Part shown: piece by piece, positions 8,406 to 15,994 of the stretch | Layout of the letters: every line of letters starts with the position of its first letter | How positions within the stretch are numbered: position 1 is the first letter of the stretch | Assembly: GCF_030813715.1 (NCBI RefSeq) | Contig: NZ_JAUSUZ010000001.1 | Location: 7,130,001-7,194,000, forward strand | Direction of reading: 5' to 3' | Length of the DNA: 64,000 nt | From: Catenuloplanes indicus | Lineage (GTDB): Bacteria > Actinomycetota > Actinomycetes > Mycobacteriales > Micromonosporaceae | Made by a program: the position numbers and the translations under genes | Notes under the pieces: generated by a model | The model's input: only the letters and a program-made list of their open reading frames with translations | What the model was told of the DNA's origin: nothing | The model's database searches: none

Positions 8406-8744
8406 GTGACGACGAACCGACGCATCATCCGCGCCGTGCCCGCCGCCCTTCTCGGAGCCGTTCTCGCGCTCTCGCTCGCCGCGTGTTCCGGTGAGGGCTA
8501 CAGCACGCAGTGCGGCCTCGACCAATGCACCGTGACGTTCGACCGGGGCGCTACCGCCAGCGCCGAGATCCTCGGCATCGAGGCGAAGCTGGTGGAGGTC
8601 CAGGGCCAGGTCGCCACGTTCGAGGTGGCCGGCGAGCAGGTGGCGCTCACGGTCGGCCAGGCCGCCACCGAGGTCGGTGGCTTCCTGGTCCAGCTGGAGT
8701 CGCTGACCGACACCCAGGCGGCGATCCAGATCTCAGTCAACTGA
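8406..8744 (+). CDS. small putative lipoprotein
   Basis: The 112-residue frame from the GTG at 8406 opens with Arg residues, a hydrophobic stretch and a lipobox LAAC (Cys about residue 28), so it is probably lipid-anchored on the outer face of the membrane. The mature part has two further cysteines close together (QCGLDQC) that may form a disulfide, then a beta-rich region of alternating Val/Glu. No family is recognised. The upstream 13 codons in frame overlap the divergent gene's promoter and are excluded. Confidence 0.65.
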   Translation: MTTNRRIIRAVPAALLGAVLALSLAACSGEGYSTQCGLDQCTVTFDRGATASAEILGIEAKLVEVQGQVATFEVAGEQVALTVGQAATEVGGFLVQLESLTDTQAAIQISVN

Positions 8745-8786
8745 GCAGTACGTTTACGAATCTCTCCATTCGGTGATTGACGGTTC

Positions 8787-9608
8787 ATGTCGCTCACCCA
8801 TGAAGCTCGAGGCACGGCGTCCCGTGCCGCCAACAGCAAGTCGCTGGAGCTGCTCGCCCGGGCCGGATTCATCGGGTACGGCGTGCTGCACCTCCTGCTC
8901 GCGTGGCTGGCCCTCCAGGTCGCGTTCGGCAACTCAAGCGGGGAGAACTCGCAGGCCGGCGCACTGGAGGAGCTGGCGTCGCAGTCGTTCGGCGCGTTCC
9001 TGGTCGGCGCGATCGGCGTGGGCCTGGTCGCGATGGCGATCTGGCAGGCGCTCGAGGCCGCGGTCGGCCACCAGGCCGAGCAGGGCCGGGAGCGGGTGTT
9101 CGAGCGCCTGGTCTCGGTCGGCCGCGCGCTGACCTACCTGTACTTCGCGTACACCGCGTACAAGGTGGTCTCCGGCGCGAACGCGTCGAACGCGGACAGC
9201 TCGCAGCAGCTGACCGAGAAGCTGATGGACTCCACCGGCGGCCGGCTGCTGGTCGGCCTGGCCGGGCTGGCCGTGCTGGGCGTCGGCCTCGGCATGATCT
9301 ACCACGGCTGGAAGAAGAAGTTCGAGGAGCACCTGAAGACCGGCGAGATGAGCCCGTCGGTCCGCAGGATCTCTCGCCGCCTCGGCATGGCCGGTTACAT
9401 CTCCAAGGGCATCGCGTACGGCATCGCCGGCTTCCTGGTGATCACGGCGGCCGTGACGTACGACTCGGAGAAGGCGCGTGGCCTGGACGCCGCGCTGCGT
9501 ACCCTGGTCGAGCAGAGCTACGGACCGATCCTGCTGACGCTGGTCGCGCTCGGCATCGCCGCGTACGGCGCCTACTGCTTCGTGCAGTTCCGCTACCGCA
9601 AGGTCTGA
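8787..9608 (+). CDS. DUF1206 six-helix membrane protein
   Basis: The 273-residue protein contains three repeats of a two-helix unit, each starting with a phrase like ARAGFIGYGVLHLL, SVGRALTYLYFAYTAYK and GMAGYISKGIAYGI. This triplicated Gly/Tyr pattern is the DUF1206 family, of unknown function. A charged segment (HGWKKKFEEHLKTGE, about 172-186) separates units 2 and 3. It stands alone, with a perfect terminator hairpin 20 nt after its stop. Confidence 0.85.
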   Translation: MSLTHEARGTASRAANSKSLELLARAGFIGYGVLHLLLAWLALQVAFGNSSGENSQAGALEELASQSFGAFLVGAIGVGLVAMAIWQALEAAVGHQAEQGRERVFERLVSVGRALTYLYFAYTAYKVVSGANASNADSSQQLTEKLMDSTGGRLLVGLAGLAVLGVGLGMIYHGWKKKFEEHLKTGEMSPSVRRISRRLGMAGYISKGIAYGIAGFLVITAAVTYDSEKARGLDAALRTLVEQSYGPILLTLVALGIAAYGAYCFVQFRYRKV

Positions 9609-9628
9609 ATCACCGTTGCGTCACACCC

Positions 9629-9656
9629 GAGCCGGGTCGCGTGCGCGACCCGGCTC
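9629..9656 (+). terminator. perfect hairpin after the DUF1206 gene
   Basis: 13-bp perfect arms (9629-9641, 9644-9656) with a 2-nt centre lie 20 nt after the stop and 102 nt before the MscS start. Confidence 0.75.
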
Positions 9657-9758
9657 CGTCATGTGATGTGCCTAGCATGGGTCCGAGGTTTCCTCAGGAA
9701 CAAGACGGGCAAAAGCCTCGGTTCGAATCAATCCCGACACGGAGGGAGAGACGTTTCC

Positions 9759-10949
9759 GTGGAGGACGTCCTGATCACGGTGGGCGTGACCGTCGCGGCC
9801 GCCGCGCTGGCGCTGCTGTTCGTCGCGGTCACCCACGTGATCATCAAGAAGCTCGCCGCTCATTCCCGGCTCGCGTCCGAACTCGCCGAGCACACCCACC
9901 GGCCGGTGCAGTTCGCGATCACGCTGATGGCGGTCCAGCTCGCGGTGCGCTTCACCACCGCGGACTCGGCCGGTGCGGAATGGCGCCGGCACCTGCTGCA
10001 CGCGCTGGTGCTGCTCGTGATGGCCGCGGGCGCGTGGCTGATCGGCGCGTTCCTGGTCGCGTTCGAGGACCTGACGCTGTCCCGCTGGCGCACCGACGTG
10101 CCGGACAACCGCCGCGCCCGCCAGCTGCACACCCAGGTGGTGATGCTGCGCCGGGTCACCATCGCGGTGATCGTGGTGGTCACGGCCGGCGTGATGCTGA
10201 TGACGTTCCCGGACGTGCGCGCGGTCGGCGGTGGTCTGCTGGCCTCCGCCGGTCTGGTGTCCGTGGTCGCGGCGCTGGCCGCGCAGACCCTGCTCTCGAA
10301 CTTCTTCGCCGGCCTCCAGCTCGCGTTCAGCGACGCGGTCCGGCTGGACGACGTCGTGGTGATCGAGGGGGAGTGGGGCAAGATCGAGGAGCTGACGCTC
10401 TCCTACGTGGTGGTGCAGATCTGGGACGACCGCCGGCTGATCCTGCCCACGTCGTACTTCACCAGCAAACCGTTCCAGAACTGGACGCGTACGCAGTCCG
10501 CCGTGCTCGGCACCGCCGAGTTCGACGTCGACTGGTCCGTGCCGGTGCAGGACATGCGCGACGAGCTGCGTAACCTGCTGGAGGGCACCCAGCTGTGGGA
10601 CGGCCGCGTCTGCGTACTTCAGGTGACGGACGCGACCGGCGGCATGATCCGCCTCCGCGCGCTGGTCAGTGCGCAGGACGCGGGCACGCTCTGGGACCTG
10701 CGCTGCCTGGTCCGCGAACACCTGGTCGCCTGGGTGCGGGACCGGCAGCCGACCACGATGCCGCGCTGGCGTGCCGAGGTCGGCGACTCCCGCGGGGACC
10801 TCAGCTGGCAGTGGGGCGAGAAGCGCCGCCCGGCGGCCGGACGGCCGTCCGAACCGCACGACGACGCGCGCCTGTTCGGCGGCAGCGAGGACGGCAACGA
10901 GCGCAACGACGCGTTCGTCGGACCGGAAGAGCCGGTACACACGCATTAG
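9759..10949 (+). CDS. MscS-family mechanosensitive channel
   Basis: The 396-residue protein starts at the GTG at 9759, set by an excellent GGAGGGAG ribosome site 8 nt upstream; the longer in-frame ATG has none. It has N-terminal membrane helices near 5-27, 45-60, 72-92 and 125-145. A pore helix with LLASAGLVSVVAALAAQTLLSNFFAG (two pieces) resembles MscS TM3, followed by the beta domain (LDDVVVIEGEWGKIEEL; LILPTSYF). It should open under membrane tension and release solutes during osmotic downshock. The C-terminal 60 residues are charged and probably disordered. Confidence 0.9.
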   Translation: MEDVLITVGVTVAAAALALLFVAVTHVIIKKLAAHSRLASELAEHTHRPVQFAITLMAVQLAVRFTTADSAGAEWRRHLLHALVLLVMAAGAWLIGAFLVAFEDLTLSRWRTDVPDNRRARQLHTQVVMLRRVTIAVIVVVTAGVMLMTFPDVRAVGGGLLASAGLVSVVAALAAQTLLSNFFAGLQLAFSDAVRLDDVVVIEGEWGKIEELTLSYVVVQIWDDRRLILPTSYFTSKPFQNWTRTQSAVLGTAEFDVDWSVPVQDMRDELRNLLEGTQLWDGRVCVLQVTDATGGMIRLRALVSAQDAGTLWDLRCLVREHLVAWVRDRQPTTMPRWRAEVGDSRGDLSWQWGEKRRPAAGRPSEPHDDARLFGGSEDGNERNDAFVGPEEPVHTH

Positions 10950-11040
10950 AGCCGGTATCGACGTGGCATGCCGGGCTGCGGCGAGGCCAGCCGCCGCCCG
11001 GACCGGACCGCGCGCCTCGCTCCGACCCTCACGTCGATTC
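10948..11040. repeat. dispersed structured repeat, copy A
   Basis: Begins within the MscS stop codon. The outer arms AGCCGGTATCGACGTG and CACGTCGAT enclose an inner GC hairpin (GCGGCG / CGCCGC). A close relative lies at 49790-49867, also starting in a stop codon. The inner half and the order of arms are shared; this copy has an extra ~20 nt in its right half. It probably acts as a terminator-like or REP-like element. Confidence 0.6.
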
Positions 11041-11088
11041 AGGCGCTAGGCCTGCATAAACCGGCGCCTCGCGGGGAAGTAATGAGTC

Positions 11089-11544
11089 ATGGCGGATGTC
11101 CTGAACCGAAGTTCCGCTCAGGCGGGTAACGGCCGGGTGGTGACCCGGGTCGGTGAACCCTCCACGTCCGAGCTGGTGCAGCGGGCCAGCGAACAGATCA
11201 CACGACTCATCAGGGACGAGTTCGCGCTGGCGAAGGCCGAACTCACCGAGAAGGGCAAGCACGCCGGTGTGGGCGTGGGCCTCTTCGGCGGCGGCGGCGC
11301 GCTCGCGCTCTACGGGCTCGGCGCCGGCATCGCGACCATCATCCTGGCGCTCGCGCTGGTCATGCCCGCGTGGCTGGCCTCGCTGATCGTCACGGTGGTC
11401 CTCTTCATCGGCGCGGGCATCCTGGCGCTGCTCGGCCGCAAGCAGGTCAAGCAGGCCGTACCCCCGATGCCCCAGGCGGCCACGGACGGCGTCAAGGCCG
11501 ACGTCGAGGCCGTGACCGAAGCGGTGAAGCGAGGTCGGGCATGA
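11089..11544 (+). CDS. phage holin family (Actino/DUF1469-type) membrane protein
   Basis: The 151-residue protein has a conserved cytosolic helix (TSELVQRASEQITRLIRDEF, then ALAKAELTEKGK), followed by two membrane helices near 60-90 and 95-118 and a short charged tail. This is the Phage_holin_3_6-type family found on ordinary actinobacterial chromosomes; despite the name there is no prophage around it. It heads a three-gene set with DUF3618 and DUF4235 proteins, a common actinobacterial combination thought to relate to the envelope. Its stop overlaps the next ATG by 4 nt. Confidence 0.88.
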   Translation: MADVLNRSSAQAGNGRVVTRVGEPSTSELVQRASEQITRLIRDEFALAKAELTEKGKHAGVGVGLFGGGGALALYGLGAGIATIILALALVMPAWLASLIVTVVLFIGAGILALLGRKQVKQAVPPMPQAATDGVKADVEAVTEAVKRGRA

Positions 11545-11969
11545 CCATGGAAGACGTCCGGAAGAACGACGGGACCTCGCAGGACCTCGACGCACTGCGC
11601 GCCGAGATAGAGCGCACCCGGGCCGAACTGGGCGACACGGTGCAGGCGCTGGCCGCGAAGGCGGACGTGAAGGCGCGCGCCAAGGAACAGGTCGAGCAGG
11701 CCAAGGCCGCGTTCGCGATGCGCGTCCAGGACGCGAAGGACACGGTGACGCTGAAGGCGCACGAGGCGGCCGACATCGTGTCGCACCGCGCGCACGAGGC
11801 AGCCGGCGCGATGTCGCACCGCGCACACGAGGCCAAGGACGTCGTGTCGGTTCGCGCGCATGACGCGGGCGACACCGTGCGCCGCAACCCGGTGCCGGCC
11901 GCGGCGATCGCGGCCGCCACCGCCGCGGCGATCGTGCTCGCGATCTGGCTGATCCGCCGGCGTCGCTGA
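11541..11969 (+). CDS. DUF3618 protein with 11-residue repeats
   Basis: The 142-residue protein starts at the ATG at 11541, in a 4-nt ATGA overlap. The N-terminal DUF3618 signature is LDALRAEIERTRAELGDTVQAL. Residues about 70-115 form an amphipathic helix built from 11-residue units centred on RAHEA (KAHEA, HRAHEA, HRAHEA, VRAHDA), like LEA or apolipoprotein helices. A single C-terminal membrane helix ends in IRRRR, placing the helical domain in the cytosol. The repeat helix may lie on or bridge membranes; this is inference. Function is unknown. Confidence 0.85.
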   Translation: MTMEDVRKNDGTSQDLDALRAEIERTRAELGDTVQALAAKADVKARAKEQVEQAKAAFAMRVQDAKDTVTLKAHEAADIVSHRAHEAAGAMSHRAHEAKDVVSVRAHDAGDTVRRNPVPAAAIAAATAAAIVLAIWLIRRRR

Positions 11970-11987
11970 CAATCAGGGGGAGGAACC

Positions 11988-12260
11988 GTGGGAAAGAAGA
12001 TCAATAAGCTGGCCTACAAGCCGGTCGGTATCCTCGCCGGTGTAGCCGCGGGTGCGATCGCGGGCGCGGTGTTCAAAGAGGTCTGGCGCCTCGCCGGTAA
12101 CGACGACGACGCACCGAACGCGACCGACGAGGACCGCGGCTGGACCGAGATCCTGATCGCCGCCGCGCTCCAGGGCGCGATCTTCGCGGTGGTCAAGGCC
12201 GCGGTCGACCGGGGTGGCGCGGTCGGCGTCCGCCGGGTCACGGGCCACTGGCCCGACTAG
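11988..12260 (+). CDS. DUF4235 membrane protein
   Basis: The 90-residue protein shows the DUF4235 pattern: KxxYKPVG start, a Gly/Ala membrane helix (about 14-34), a charged middle containing DEDRGWTEIL, and a second hydrophobic helix with ALQGAIFAVVKAAVDRGGA. A strong GGGGGAGGA ribosome site sits 7 nt upstream, 18 nt after the DUF3618 stop, so the three genes form one operon. Hairpins follow at 12272-12292 and 12305-12335. Confidence 0.87.
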   Translation: MGKKINKLAYKPVGILAGVAAGAIAGAVFKEVWRLAGNDDDAPNATDEDRGWTEILIAAALQGAIFAVVKAAVDRGGAVGVRRVTGHWPD

Positions 12261-12271
12261 GCCGTACGTCC

Positions 12272-12335
12272 GGGAGCGCGCACCACGCTCCCCGTACGTC
12301 CACGCGGCGGGTGTCGCCTCCGGGCACACCCGCCG
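12272..12335 (+). terminator. two consecutive hairpins after the DUF4235 gene
   Basis: GGGAGCG/CGCTCCC (12272-12278 with 12286-12292) is followed by a 10-bp stem (12305-12314 with 12326-12335). The pair closes the holin-like/DUF3618/DUF4235 operon. Confidence 0.6.
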
Positions 12336-12417
12336 TGCCGCGTCCGCTGGAGGATCGTGGCTGATCGACGCGATCGCCGGCTCGCCCCTCCGCGGGTCGT
12401 GCGCTTCAGCCGGCGCA

Positions 12418-12666
12418 TTAGTCGGAGATCTCGGTCGCGTAGTTCTTCCAGAGGGGTGCCATGGTCTCGGCGTTGACCGGCCGGCCGGAATCGATCATGG
12501 CCTTGAAGTCGCGGAAATACTGTACGTACCGGTCCGGCGTGAACGTGTTCAGCATGACCGCGTTCTCGTCTCCGACGGTGGCGAACGTGCCGGCCAGCTT
12601 GTTGACCAGCGGCGGAAACCCGCTGGCGGCCAGGGCGCCCTGAAACGTCCCGAGGTTGCCGATCAC
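12418..12666 (-). pseudogene. small ORF, likely C-terminal remnant of a cupin-type protein
   Basis: The 82-residue frame has coherent protein-like sequence. The part VGDENAVMLNTFTPDRYVQYFRDF followed by a Pro-containing helix and WKNYATEIS resembles the C-terminal end of quercetinase-like cupin proteins, but the metal-binding cupin barrel is absent. Base composition is visibly lower in GC than its neighbours, and no good ribosome site precedes the ATG. I read it as a truncated, possibly transferred remnant. A short independent gene is possible. Confidence 0.4.
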
Positions 12667-12756
12667 CGGTCAACGGTAACGGCTACCGAGCCGTGCACTC
12701 CTCTGCCGCGGGGCGGGGCCGGCCGCCCCGCGACCGGCCCCGGGCCGTGACGACTC

Positions 12757-13068
12757 TCAGCGCCAGGTGGGCAGTGGCGCGTTCTCCCGGATCGGGGGCA
12801 GGCCGACCGCGGTGGGCTGTTCGGTGATGGGGAGCTGGTCAGGCGCGGTGGGGGCCGGGGTCGGCGGCCGCAGCCGGGAGCGGAGACGGACGCCGAAGAT
12901 CATCGCGATCAGGCCGCTGACCAGGAGAATTGCGCCGGCGATAGACCAGATCGGACCCTTGGTGATGGAACTGCCGGGGATCATCTCCAGGCCCTCGAAG
13001 ATCCAGAGGGCGCCGAGGACGAAGCCGAGCAGGCCCAGCGTCAGCGTGCCCCACACCTTGGTCACCAT
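12757..13068 (-). CDS. small two-helix membrane protein downstream of AKR
   Basis: The 103-residue frame starts at the ATG at 13068, which overlaps the end of the aldo/keto reductase gene by 7 nt (ATGGTGA), suggesting coupled translation. It has two membrane helices (about 6-27 and 38-60), then an Arg-rich turn and a Pro-rich cytosolic tail of about 40 residues. The overlap supports it as real. No family is recognised. Confidence 0.65.
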   Translation of the reverse strand: MVTKVWGTLTLGLLGFVLGALWIFEGLEMIPGSSITKGPIWSIAGAILLVSGLIAMIFGVRLRSRLRPPTPAPTAPDQLPITEQPTAVGLPPIRENAPLPTWR

Positions 13069-14048
13069 CGCGTGTGCACCTGCGGGCGGATCAGCTCGTC
13101 GTAGACCTCGGTCACGGCGGCGTGGGTCTCCGGGGAGAGCGGCGGCAGCGCGGCGGCGGAGGCGTTGGCCCGGGCCTGGGTGGCGTTGCGGGCGCCCGGG
13201 ATGATGACGGTGACGGCCGGGTGGTCGAGGATCCAGCGCAGCGCGAACTGGGCGAGCGTGGTGCCCTCCGGGACCAGCGGCGTCAGGCGGCGGACCGCCT
13301 CGAGGCCGGTCTCGAAGTCGACGCCGGAGAAGGTCTCGCCGACGTCGAAGGACTCGCCGTGGCGGTTGAAGCTGCGGTGGTCGTTCGCCGGGAACGTGGT
13401 GTTCGCGTCGTAGCGGCCGGAGAGCAGGCCGCTGGCCAGCGGTACGCGCGCGATGATGCCGACGCCGGCCTCGGCGGCGGCGGGGAGCACCGCCTCCAGC
13501 GGCTTGAGGCGGAACGCGTTGAGAATGATCTGGACACTGGCGGTGCCGGGACGGGCGATCGCCTCCAGTGCCTCCGCGGTGGTCTCGACGCTCACGCCGT
13601 ACGCCGAGATGCGCTTCTCCTCGACCAGCGTGTCGAGCGCGTCGTAGACGGCCTGGGTGGAGAAGACCGGCGTGGGCGGGCAGTGCAGCTGGACCAGGTC
13701 GATCGTGTCCACGCCGAGGTTGGTGCGGGACCGGTCGTTCCAGGCGCGGAAGTTGTCCAGCGTGTAGTTGGCCGGCTCCTGCGGGACGCGGCGGCCCATC
13801 TTGGTGGCGACGGTCAGCCCGTGGCCGGGGTGCTCGCGCAGGTAGCGGCCGATCAGCTGCTCGCTGCGGCCGTCGCCGTAGACGTCCGCGGTGTCCAGGA
13901 ACGTGACGCCCGAGGCCACGGCCGCGTCGACGGTGGCGAGCGCGTCGTCCTCGTCGACGTCCCCCCAGTCCGCGCCGAGCTGCCAGGTGCCGAGGCCGAT
14001 GACGCCGACGGCACGGCCGCCGAGCTTGGGGAAGCTTCTTCTCTCCAC
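13062..14048 (-). CDS. aldo/keto reductase
   Basis: The 328-residue TIM-barrel enzyme shows the AKR tetrad: Asp and Tyr in DTADVYGDG, Lys in VATKMG, and His in LVQLHCPP. The C-terminal NADPH site includes IIPGARNATQARANASA. It reduces an unidentified aldehyde or ketone with NADPH. The gene is divergent from the methyltransferase at 14127, and a perfect 12-nt palindrome lies in the shared promoter region. Confidence 0.9.
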   Translation of the reverse strand: MERRSFPKLGGRAVGVIGLGTWQLGADWGDVDEDDALATVDAAVASGVTFLDTADVYGDGRSEQLIGRYLREHPGHGLTVATKMGRRVPQEPANYTLDNFRAWNDRSRTNLGVDTIDLVQLHCPPTPVFSTQAVYDALDTLVEEKRISAYGVSVETTAEALEAIARPGTASVQIILNAFRLKPLEAVLPAAAEAGVGIIARVPLASGLLSGRYDANTTFPANDHRSFNRHGESFDVGETFSGVDFETGLEAVRRLTPLVPEGTTLAQFALRWILDHPAVTVIIPGARNATQARANASAAALPPLSPETHAAVTEVYDELIRPQVHTRW

Positions 14049-14088
14049 GGTCCGAGCCTATCCCCAGCGCCCGGCGATGTCGTTTAGA

Positions 14089-14100
14089 GTCTTGCAAGAC
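14089..14100. promoter_or_regulatory. 12-nt palindrome in divergent promoter region
   Basis: GTCTTGCAAGAC is a perfect palindrome placed 40 nt from the AKR start and 26 nt from the methyltransferase start. It could be a regulator site for one or both genes; no regulator gene is adjacent. Confidence 0.35.
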
Positions 14101-14126
14101 GGACGTACGGTTTGGTGGAGGTGCGC

Positions 14127-14912
14127 ATGTGGGATCCGGACGTGTACCGGCGGTACGGCGACGAGCGCGCGCGGCCGTTCCTCGACCTGCTCGGCCGCGT
14201 GCGCACCACGGCGCCGCGCCGGGTGGTGGACCTCGGGTGCGGTCCCGGCGACCTGACCGCCACGCTGGCCGGGCGCTGGCCGGAGGCGCGGATCGAGGGC
14301 GTCGACTCGTCCCCGGAGATGATCACCAAGGCGGCCGCGATGAACGCGCCGGTGGACTTCACGGTGGGTGACGTCCGCGCGTGGGAACCGGCCCCGGACG
14401 TGGACGTGCTGGTCAGCAACGCGGTCCTGCAGTGGGTGCCGGGCCACGAGGAACTGCTGCCGCGCTGGGTGCGCGGCATCGCGCCCGGCGCGGTGATCGC
14501 GTTGCAGGTGCCGGGCAACTTCGACGCGCCGTCACACCGGGCACTGCGGGCGCTGGCCGCGGAGGAGCCGTGGAGCGAGGCGCTGGCCGGTGCGGGCATC
14601 ATCCGCCGGGTGCCGGACTTCATCGAGTACGCCCGCATCCTCGCCCGGAGCGGCTGCACGGTCGACGCGTGGGCGACCACCTACCTCCACCTGCTCCCGG
14701 CGGCTGACGGGGACGAGCACCCGGTGCTCCGGTGGATGGACGGGACCGCGCTGCGACCGGTCAAGGCGGCGCTCCCGGAGGCCGACCATCCGGTGTTCCG
14801 CGCAACGCTGGGGGAGCGCCTCGCGGAGGCGTACCCCGTGGAAAATGGTCTTGTTTTCTTCCCTTTCCACCGCAATTTCGTGGTGGCCCGCACTCCACAG
14901 GGGGACGCGTGA
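14127..14912 (+). CDS. tam: trans-aconitate 2-methyltransferase-like SAM methyltransferase
   Basis: The 261-residue protein starts at the ATG at 14127 with GGAGG 5 nt upstream. Class I SAM motifs are clear: motif I VVDLGCGPGDLT, the acidic residue in EGVDSSPEM, VGDVRAW, and VLVSNAVLQWVPGHEELLPRW, whose wording fits trans-aconitate methyltransferases. Such enzymes methylate spontaneously formed trans-aconitate, a TCA-cycle inhibitor. Its stop overlaps the deaminase start (GTGA), so the two are co-translated. Confidence 0.8.
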   Translation: MWDPDVYRRYGDERARPFLDLLGRVRTTAPRRVVDLGCGPGDLTATLAGRWPEARIEGVDSSPEMITKAAAMNAPVDFTVGDVRAWEPAPDVDVLVSNAVLQWVPGHEELLPRWVRGIAPGAVIALQVPGNFDAPSHRALRALAAEEPWSEALAGAGIIRRVPDFIEYARILARSGCTVDAWATTYLHLLPAADGDEHPVLRWMDGTALRPVKAALPEADHPVFRATLGERLAEAYPVENGLVFFPFHRNFVVARTPQGDA

Positions 14913-15940
14913 GCGATCTGACCGACTTCATCGCCGGTCTGCCCAAGGCCGAGCTGCACGTGCACCACGTCGGCTCGGCGTCGCCGCGGATCGTGGCCGA
15001 GCTGGCCGCGCGGCACGAGGGCAGCACACCGGTGCCGGCCGACCCGGAGGCGCTCGCGACGTACTTCGAGTTCCGCGACTTCGCGCACTTCATCGAGGTG
15101 TACCTGAGCGTCGTCGACCTGATCCGGGACCCGGAGGACGTCCGCATCCTCACCTACGAGATCGCGCGCGAGCTGGCCCGGCAGCAGGTCCGGTACGCGG
15201 AGGTGACGATCACGCCGTTCTCCACGGTGAACCGGGGCATGCCGGCCGAGGCGTTCTGCGAGGCGATCGAGGACGCCCGGCTGAGCGCGGAGAAGGAGCT
15301 GAACATCGCGCTCCGCTGGTGCTTCGACATCCCGGGCGAGGCCGGCCCGAACGCGGGCGAGGACACCCTGCGGATCGCGCTGGACCAGCGGCCGGACGGG
15401 CTGATCAGTTTCGGGCTGGGCGGGCCGGAGGTGCCGCGGCCGCAGTGGAAGCCGTACTTCGACGCGGCGCGCGCGGCCGGGCTGCGCTCGGTGCCGCACG
15501 CCGGTGAGACCACCGGGCCGGAGACGATCTGGGACGCGATCCGGCACCTCGGCGCGGAGCGGATCGGGCACGGCATCGCGGCGGCGCGCGACCCGGAGCT
15601 GATGGCGTACCTGATCGAGCACGACATCGCGCTGGAGGTGTGCCCGACGTCGAACGTGCGGACCCGCGCGGTGCCGTCGCTGGCCGAGCACCCGCTGCCC
15701 GCACTGGTGGCGGCCGGTGTGCCGGTGACGATCAACTCGGACGACCCGCCGATGTTCGGCACCACGCTCAACGACGAGTACCGGGTCGCGGCCGAGCTGC
15801 TGGGGCTGGACGCGGCCGGCGTGGCGGAGCTCGCCAAGGCCGCGGTCACGCACTCGTTCATGCCGGCGGGGGACAAGGTCACCCTGACGAACGAGATCAC
15901 CGCTTACGCGGGAGGCGGATTATCGGACATCCGTCGTTGA
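14909..15940 (+). CDS. adenosine deaminase-family enzyme (adenosine or aminodeoxyfutalosine)
   Basis: The 343-residue protein begins at a GTG overlapping the methyltransferase stop. It has the amidohydrolase metal site: H-x-H in KAELHVHHVGS, HAGE (about 202-205), and SDDPPMF near the C-terminus. Members of this actinobacterial subgroup may deaminate adenosine, or 6-aminodeoxyfutalosine in the futalosine menaquinone pathway; sequence reading alone does not separate these. No mqn gene is adjacent. Confidence 0.83.
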   Translation: MSDLTDFIAGLPKAELHVHHVGSASPRIVAELAARHEGSTPVPADPEALATYFEFRDFAHFIEVYLSVVDLIRDPEDVRILTYEIARELARQQVRYAEVTITPFSTVNRGMPAEAFCEAIEDARLSAEKELNIALRWCFDIPGEAGPNAGEDTLRIALDQRPDGLISFGLGGPEVPRPQWKPYFDAARAAGLRSVPHAGETTGPETIWDAIRHLGAERIGHGIAAARDPELMAYLIEHDIALEVCPTSNVRTRAVPSLAEHPLPALVAAGVPVTINSDDPPMFGTTLNDEYRVAAELLGLDAAGVAELAKAAVTHSFMPAGDKVTLTNEITAYAGGGLSDIRR

Positions 15941-15985
15941 CAGGCTCCCCACGTGGGCTAAGGCTCATATTCGTCCACGTTGGGG
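15937..15985 (+). promoter_or_regulatory. promoter with paired ACGT palindromic boxes ahead of the protease/STAND operon
   Basis: A consensus -35 TTGACA (15937-15942) overlaps the deaminase stop. A TAAGGC -10-like element follows at 15959-15964, a 16-nt spacer. The spacer contains the perfect palindrome CCCACGTGGG (15948-15957). A related box, TCCACGTTGGGG (15974-15985), overlaps the ribosome site of the next gene. This suggests independent, repressible transcription of the four-gene cassette. The repressor is not identifiable here. Confidence 0.5.
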
Positions 15986-15994
15986 GGTGTGATC

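Noticed and set aside
9712-9745. GGTTCGAATC, resembling a tRNA T-loop
   Set aside because: Flanking bases do not form a T stem, acceptor stem or anticodon arm.
11089-11544. Holin-like gene as evidence of a prophage
   Set aside because: This holin-named family is a normal chromosomal partner of DUF3618/DUF4235 genes; no phage structural, integrase or lysis gene is nearby.
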